From Lineus longissimus (lineage: Eukaryota > Nemertea > Pilidiophora > Heteronemertea > Lineidae): 60,000 bases of DNA. Shown here in pieces: positions 54,745 to 60,000 of this stretch. The notes below the pieces were generated by a model that saw only the letters and a program-made list of their open reading frames with translations, searched no databases and was not told where the DNA came from. The DNA is taken from NCBI RefSeq assembly GCF_910592395.1, contig NC_088313.1, positions 12,852,437 through 12,912,436 on the forward strand, in the 5' to 3' direction. The position numbers were made by a program, and so were the translations under genes. Each line of letters begins with the position of its first letter. Position 1 is the stretch's first letter.

Positions 54745-55330
54745 TGACCAGTCTCCAACCGTATGATGACTGTGAGGATCAACGCAAAACCATTCAACCT
54801 GTCAGTTGTCCAGATCTACGCTCCAACAAGCTATGGATCCGAGGACAGGATGAATGGCTTTTACGACGATTTCATGGCTACTATGCAGTCTCTCTCAAAG
54901 CAGGACATTATTCTGGTAGTCGGGGGCTGTAACTCAAAATCGGCACTGACGCCTCAGACTAATTGAAAGGCAACGTCGGGAGATTTTGCTCAGGAGTAAC
55001 AAACAAGAGGGGCCGCCGCGGGCTAACTGAATTTGCTAGATTCCACGAACTCGCCAACACCTTCCAGCCTCAAAAACCCAGTCGAAAGACAACCTGACAT
55101 TCTCCTAATGGTAACACACACAACATGATCGACTACATTATGGTTACGAAAAGGTTCATGAGCAGCATCAACATGGCTAAGACCAGGACCTATCCAGGAG
55201 CAGATGTTGGATTTGACCATGAGCCTGTCCTCAACCCATGGCACTTTTACTATCCTCGTGGCAAGCTACAATCCACGACCGAGTTGTCCCTTTGAGACAC
55301 TGCATTATGCTAAATGACCTTGAATGACGT
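54745..55330 (+). pseudogene. Decayed RTE-type endonuclease, C-terminal half (unit IV)
   Basis: Orthologous to 20200-20775. A one-base loss in the GGCN region and the block after GCCTCAGACTAA break the frame. Confidence 0.65.
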
Positions 55331-55579
55331 CTGACAGTGAGAGACTGATATTTCTGCTCCTATGGCGGAATTTCAAATGTTAATTGCTTAAAGGAATTGG
55401 CGGCTTTTTCTGGCAGTATGTCTGTTCTTCCTCTGTCTCATTATGAGTAAACTATTTTTCTGAACGAGTTTGATGCTTTTCCAATTTTTATTTCAGCCAA
55501 TTTTTATTTCAGCTCTTAGATACTAGAAAAACGTGTTATTCATTATTTCTAGTACGCACACGTCTTGGCGCGAAAGACC

Positions 55580-55625
55580 TTTCCCGCCACGTGAGTGCAC
55601 GCTGATATCCGAGTTCACATATAAA
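55580..55625 (+). promoter_or_regulatory. Promoter-like module of unit V
   Basis: TTTCCCGCC, CACGTG (55588-55593) and TATAAA (55620-55625), with the same spacing as in units II and III. Confidence 0.5.
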
Positions 55626-56463
55626 CCCCGCTATCAAGACGCAACGTCTTTCCATTTATCTTCGCATTTGCGGGGTAACCAAGCGCCATCAGCTTGACGA
55701 CGGAAAATTCGGGATCAGCACCAAGAGGTCACAGGGTAGATCCATGGCTCCAGGAAACGCTTTACTAGGGCATCGATCCACGTGGAAATGGTCGACGAAT
55801 GTAGATCTAACTCGGGTCAAATCGGAGTCAACATCGAAAAAGGGTGATAATTCAGTCAGATTTGGATTTTTTCCTCTTTTTGTGCAATTTGTTGATGGAA
55901 ACTACTTAATATATAGATTAAGAGGTGACTGGGCAGCCGACAGCTGAATAATATTGCCCTTAATAATGCTAATGGTATTTTAATGCCAACCCGCTTTAAA
56001 GTCTTAATTGGGCATCTCATAAAACATAACCCATGCTGGAATGCAAACAGGATTTTAAAAGTAGGAAGCAGATGTTTAGACGTTTATGCTATACCCGATT
56101 AAACGACTGATAAAACGATAGAGATAATATATACTTGTTCACAAAACTGAATAAGATCTTAATAATCTCATACAAAACTTATCTCGATTTTGGCCCGGGA
56201 GAGCCTCTATAATTGATTCTTGTCGCATGCAGTTACCTGCGATGACCACCGTAAACATGGTAAATGAGTGAGTTTTGTCACATGCAATCATTATCACCGG
56301 TCGTAGTGACAAAAAGCACTAGTCTGCTTTAGGTTCAATGATCTGGATCACAAATAGCTACGTAACTACTTTTTGTATATATCAACATGCGCATGGGGTC
56401 TGATTCTAATCTGCGATATCGATTTTCAAAGCACTCGACGTCAAAATATAAAGGTTTTCTTTG
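55626..56463. other. Unit V leader region
   Basis: Collinear with 21057-21890. A frame at 55744-55947 (MAPGNALLGHRSTWK) starts at an ATG also present in unit II but diverges after about 20 codons, so it is not credited. Confidence 0.5.
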
Positions 56464-56595
56464 ATGATTCAATAATCAAATGCAATTATTGACTGGTTGT
56501 GTTGTTTTTCATTAAACGTTGTCTTGTTAAAGCTACAGTTATTGTGTCATCAGGATCTATTGCATCGATTGTGTCTGTTGCAGCAGAACTAGTAG
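56464..56595 (+). pseudogene. Broken signal-peptide exon, unit V
   Basis: The ATG is kept, but two 2-base deletions (after ATGATTCAA and in the ATTGACGCTGG segment) give an immediate TAA. The donor TAG/GTGACT remains. Confidence 0.7.
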
Positions 56596-57050
56596 GTGAC
56601 TAAGCATGCTATGTTCGGCCTTTTTCCTGATCAGTGTTGTAGCGGAGCCAGTCTGATGTTGTGGGGAAAAATATTTCTTTCCGTCATCATGTCGACTGTT
56701 TCCCCCGACAACAGAGCCACAACAGCAGCTCCGGCTCTATAGAGGCGCTGATCAGGAATAAAAGAGGCTAATTGTGCTTCGGAATTGGATCCGAGGCTAA
56801 GGGTCTATACTGAGATACCAATACCCTTTACCTTGTTGCTAAAATTTCGTCGAAACCCGCACCGGTTTTTAAATCTAAAACACCTTTTTTTCAGTATTCA
56901 TAATTTGTGAGATCAAGATATTTTGGAATTGATTTACTTTTGGCAAGCTATTGACCAAACAAAACCGGATATGCCAAATTATTCTTTTCGCATGGTAAAT
57001 GTGAGCTTTTACCTTTGATATATGTTGTTATGAATCAGGTGTACGCTCTA

Positions 57051-57137
57051 CAGGCTGGCCCTGAATTATTTTCCTTTGGACAATAGAATTCTATTGTGTA
57101 TCCATTGTGTGAAGGAAAATATTTTTCGGCCACCCTG
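57051..57137. mobile_element. Mariner-type MITE (unit V copy)
   Basis: Same insertion as 22474-22560. Confidence 0.65.
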
Positions 57138-57289
57138 TATAAAACGTCCTTGGTTTCAGCAGATGTGCCTGGCATTTTTCCGACGAATGTTTGGGGTCAC
57201 CGCTGACTGCAGTCTTAGCGTATTTAATTTGTGCACAAATGCATTCGAGATATTCATGTACGCACGTGCCATGCAAAATGCTGCATTTT

Positions 57290-58011
57290 TATTTATTTGT
57301 TTAAGTACAATAAACAATGAGTTAACAGCGTGTATGGACATGTGCATGTGTGAAGTCAGAGGCTTTATAACAAGAACATGATTATTGTATAGTTACAGTC
57401 AAAAACGAGTCACTCTGTGCATAATACATTTATCAACTGTTCTACCTCTACTCTTTGTAGAATAGCAAAATCCCTCAGTCGCGCATTCTCAATTAGTCCC
57501 TGATTACTGGTCCGTTAGGCTCCCTTTCCTCGAATGTCACTTTCTTTACAGGTAAAGTATCAATAGTACACCCGAAAAAGTCACTTACTTTCGTCAGATT
57601 TCGTGACGCACTCGTTCCTCCCAGAAGAGTCAGTTCAACACTTATTTATATTCTCTTGCTTTCACTGTCCATACAGCTTTTTAAAAATCTCACAAATCTC
57701 TTAAAAACCTGGACATCGGACTGTTCGTCTCTACAAATAGACGGCAGCAATATACGATGGGTTCTGAAGGGTAACCTGAATAACTTTCGAATGCAATTTC
57801 TCCAAGCGGTGTTGAATCTGATAAAAGATCGGTGAGAAAAGTCCCACAGTGCGCTACCGTACAATGACATAACATAAGATTTAAACAGCCTGTACTTTAC
57901 TTCGAAATCACAGAAACCGAATAATGATATCATACAGTTTGTTCGCTTGTACATTTCCGCGATGACGTCGTTAATGACGTTATCCATAACGTCAACGTTA
58001 TCCTTAACGGT
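57290..58011 (-). mobile_element. 5'-truncated LINE, minus strand
   Basis: Splits CTGCATTTTAACATAACC, which is continuous in unit III (about 44864). The 3' end is at the left with an AAATAAATAAA-like tail on the minus strand. Only the last part of the reverse transcriptase ORF and the 3' UTR remain. No clear target duplication. Confidence 0.7.
57646..58011 (-). pseudogene. LINE reverse transcriptase C-terminal fragment
   Basis: The minus frame enters open from the insertion edge (DNVDVMDNVINDVIAEMY) and reads VKYRLFKSYVMSLYGSALWD, then CIRKLFRLPFRTH and LLPSICRD. This is the same C-terminal domain as in 17249-18844 (about residues 350-440 there), so it belongs to a related LINE. A stop follows soon after SESKRI. 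The catalytic palm is absent. Confidence 0.7.
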
Positions 58012-58438
58012 AACATAACCAGGAGGCTCTTGTTTGTGTTTAAAAAAACTCTCAGTTCCGCAAAGAGAAAGAGGCCAAATATGATTTGTGACACTAAAGT
58101 ATTTTTGAATGCCACTTCGACAATCAAATCGTCATTGATCCATTCCCGAAATATGCTTCTTTTAACAGAAAATTTCGCGTTCAGGAAGTTTACACAAATT
58201 TCGCGAGGAGGTCATGATCGCGAAAACATTCAGCCGCAAAAATCCTTTCCTTTTCAGCAAGAATTCCATGTCATTGTTGCCATAATGGCATTGCATCCAG
58301 CTACAGGCCCTATTTCGATCGAGGTGATTAAAGAGACTGCGTATACAGTGTACTCTTCGCAATTACCACGTATCGTAATGACTCCTAAAAACCACAAATT
58401 CCACATGTCTTGAATAGTGCCCAACAATCGTTGATCCT
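58012..58438. other. Unit V intron 1, middle part
   Basis: Collinear with 44870-45297 and 48220-48636. The plus frame at 58030-58413 is partly shared with unit III but is broken in units I and IV. Confidence 0.45.
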
Positions 58439-59463
58439 GGGTGCACCTTAGTGCACCCAGGACCAATCTTGGTGTACCTTAACTTCACTTAAATATCCGT
58501 ATGTGCACCGAGTGTGAAATTCGCGCCGATTAAAAACCTGTGTCCAAGGTTGAAAATAGTGTGTTTGTCTTGTCGCAAATCACAAAATCTCGTGTCGAGC
58601 ATTTGCTTTTTCGCTTAAAAAGTGTATATATATACATGTATGACAGATGTTGGTAAGAAATAAAGAAAAGGTATTTTTAAAAACATAATACTATTTACTA
58701 TGTAATCAAGTATGCTGTATGAGGTGATTCCCCATCCATACAGACATCCGTTCATAGCACACGTGTGCGCAATGACCCCGAGATGAGGCAAGACCACAAT
58801 TGATTTTTTAAGCCTTTTAGCAGTTAAATTGTCAATGTTTGACCGCGACGCATCAAATAATGCGTGCGGTTGTGAATCTGAAATTTAGACTATGTTATTC
58901 CGGACAGTCGGGCAAGTAAATGGTGATAAATAAACTGGTGATTGACCACGGAAATTTTTTGATAATCGACAAATTAGACAGACTTTGATATTTCCACTCT
59001 TTTCAGCCAACTGGCAGAAAACAATCAAAACACGCCCCCTGTTACCAAATTAGCAAAATTCGAAATTAATTTTTTCATCAAATAATTTCTTTATATCTGT
59101 AGACTTGCCACAGCAAATATTTTTTCAATACCTCTCCAAATATGTACTTGAGAGTTAAAAACATGCACTCGTCTAATTGATAGGCCTCGACCCTCCAACC
59201 TATGAATATTCATTAGTGGTCTTGTCTCAGAACCTGCCACTGATGCCGAACTGACATTTTGACACCTCGTTTACAGTTTGTGTTCAACTGAATCACGGAG
59301 CAAAAGCACGCGTACCCCACATCGGACACAGGTTTTTAGTCGGCGCGTATTTCAATCTGGTTGCACATAAAGACGATCCTTTTAAGCAGCACCCAGGAGC
59401 ATCCTGGGTGAGGTGCTGTTAAGGTACAACCAGCTTGGTCCTTGGTACACCTAAGTTGCACCC
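58439..59463. mobile_element. Fold-back element, unit V copy (carrying a nested MITE)
   Basis: Both arms present, with TAAGGTGCACC-type ends. Enlarged by the 444-bp insertion at 58785-59228. Confidence 0.65.
58785..59228. mobile_element. 444-bp MITE nested in the unit V fold-back element
   Basis: Ends GAGGCAAGACCAC and the complement of GAGACAAGACCAC. Absent from the same point in units I (about 8425) and IV (about 48990). The flanks AGAT/AGAA may be a decayed 4-bp duplication. Confidence 0.7.
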
Positions 59464-60000
59464 ATGACGGCATTTGCCCTTTCAACGACACTGACTGTAT
59501 TACATGTATTAGCTCGACTGAAATATTGTGAAGGATAGACAACTACATGTAGATGTAGGTGACACTAGTTAATTTGTTTTAGCTATATCGTGTATTCGAA
59601 AATGCTGAGAAACAACCACATGCAAATATTTTTCTGAAGAAAATCTGTTGAGAAACCCATTACCTTTACATTATTCTAAACGGATTTTAATAGGTGCTAT
59701 ATAGGTTTTTCATGTATGATTTAAAAAGTTATTTTAGTTATTTAGAGTTTCTATGTTTATATAATACATAGACTATATAGGCCTATTACTGTATATATTA
59801 TACAGATTTTTTTTCACATGGGACCTTATAGTTTATAGGTTGTCCTTTACAAACCCTATACAGGTGCTATACCGGTATAGATTTTATATAGCCTTTTTGG
59901 CCATTTTCTTTAAAGATTTGCTTTGGAGGATTTTGTCTATGGTATAAGATTGCAATGACACCATCAGTATCTCGAGAAAGCAGGTAATCCAATCAAGAAT
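59464..60000. other. Unit V sequence before its PAN exon
   Basis: Collinear with 8664-8999 plus 10337-10520 of unit I, here without the LINE, which gives the empty site for 9000-10330. Confidence 0.65.

Larger units (their letters stand above)
46756..55570. repeat. Tandem unit IV (promoter end missing)
   Basis: Begins inside the leader region, so it lacks the E2F-like/E-box/TATA module and the first about 280 bases. It is otherwise the most complete unit, with three intact exons. Confidence 0.8.
55571..60000. repeat. Tandem unit V, continuing past the window
   Basis: Starts with the promoter module and is collinear through the fold-back element. The window stops about 50 bases before the expected PAN exon. 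Confidence 0.85.

Noticed and set aside
1-60000. CRISPR arrays, bacterial operons, tRNA or rRNA genes
   Set aside because: No spaced short repeats of CRISPR type, no tRNA cloverleaf or rRNA core recognised; the window is eukaryotic in character.

Overview
The window looks like a gene-poor, AT-rich, repeat-laden piece of an animal nuclear genome. The evidence is split genes with GT/AG introns, BEL/Pao and LINE retrotransposons, cut-and-paste transposons and MITEs, and no bacterial-style operons. A marine or aquatic invertebrate is most likely. I cannot name the phylum or species from sequence alone.

The framework is a direct tandem array of one unit, about 8.6-9.3 kb without insertions, seen as five copies. 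Unit I runs from about 1 to 21010, unit II from about 21011 to 43170, unit III from about 43171 to 46755 (truncated), unit IV from about 46756 to 55570 (promoter end missing), and unit V from about 55571 past the window end. A full unit has, in order: a promoter-like module (E2F-like site, E-box, TATA box); a signal-peptide exon; a long intron with a mariner-type MITE and a fold-back element; a PAN/apple-like exon; a second intron; a long terminal exon of about 368 codons for a domain I do not recognise; a 57-bp minisatellite; and a decayed RTE-type LINE endonuclease fragment carrying a hairpin MITE. Splice phases agree across the three exons (1, then 1 to 0, then 0), giving a secreted protein of about 500 residues. 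This rapidly turning-over family is the main host content. Unit IV (501 aa predicted) and unit II (525 aa, altered C-terminus) look intact. Unit I has lost its first exon, unit III is broken, and unit V has a broken first exon and runs off the window.

Younger mobile elements interrupt individual units, and the empty sites in sister units date and bound them. Unit I carries a 5.96-kb TIR transposon (93-6048) with a decayed, intron-containing integrase-like transposase plus OTU-protease gene, a 5'-truncated LINE (9000-10330), and a larger LINE with ORF1, endonuclease and an internally deleted reverse transcriptase (about 14565-19025). Unit II carries a 2.5-kb composite insertion (about 28743-31256) with a minus-strand SGNH-like fragment, then an 11-kb BEL/Pao LTR element (31262-42322). 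That BEL element is itself split by a 3.67-kb DNA element with an 8-bp target duplication (34545-38216). Unit V carries a minus-strand LINE tail and a 444-bp MITE nested in the fold-back element.

Boundaries from empty-site comparison are good to a few bases where a target duplication is given and to tens of bases elsewhere. All family calls come from reading motifs, with no database search.
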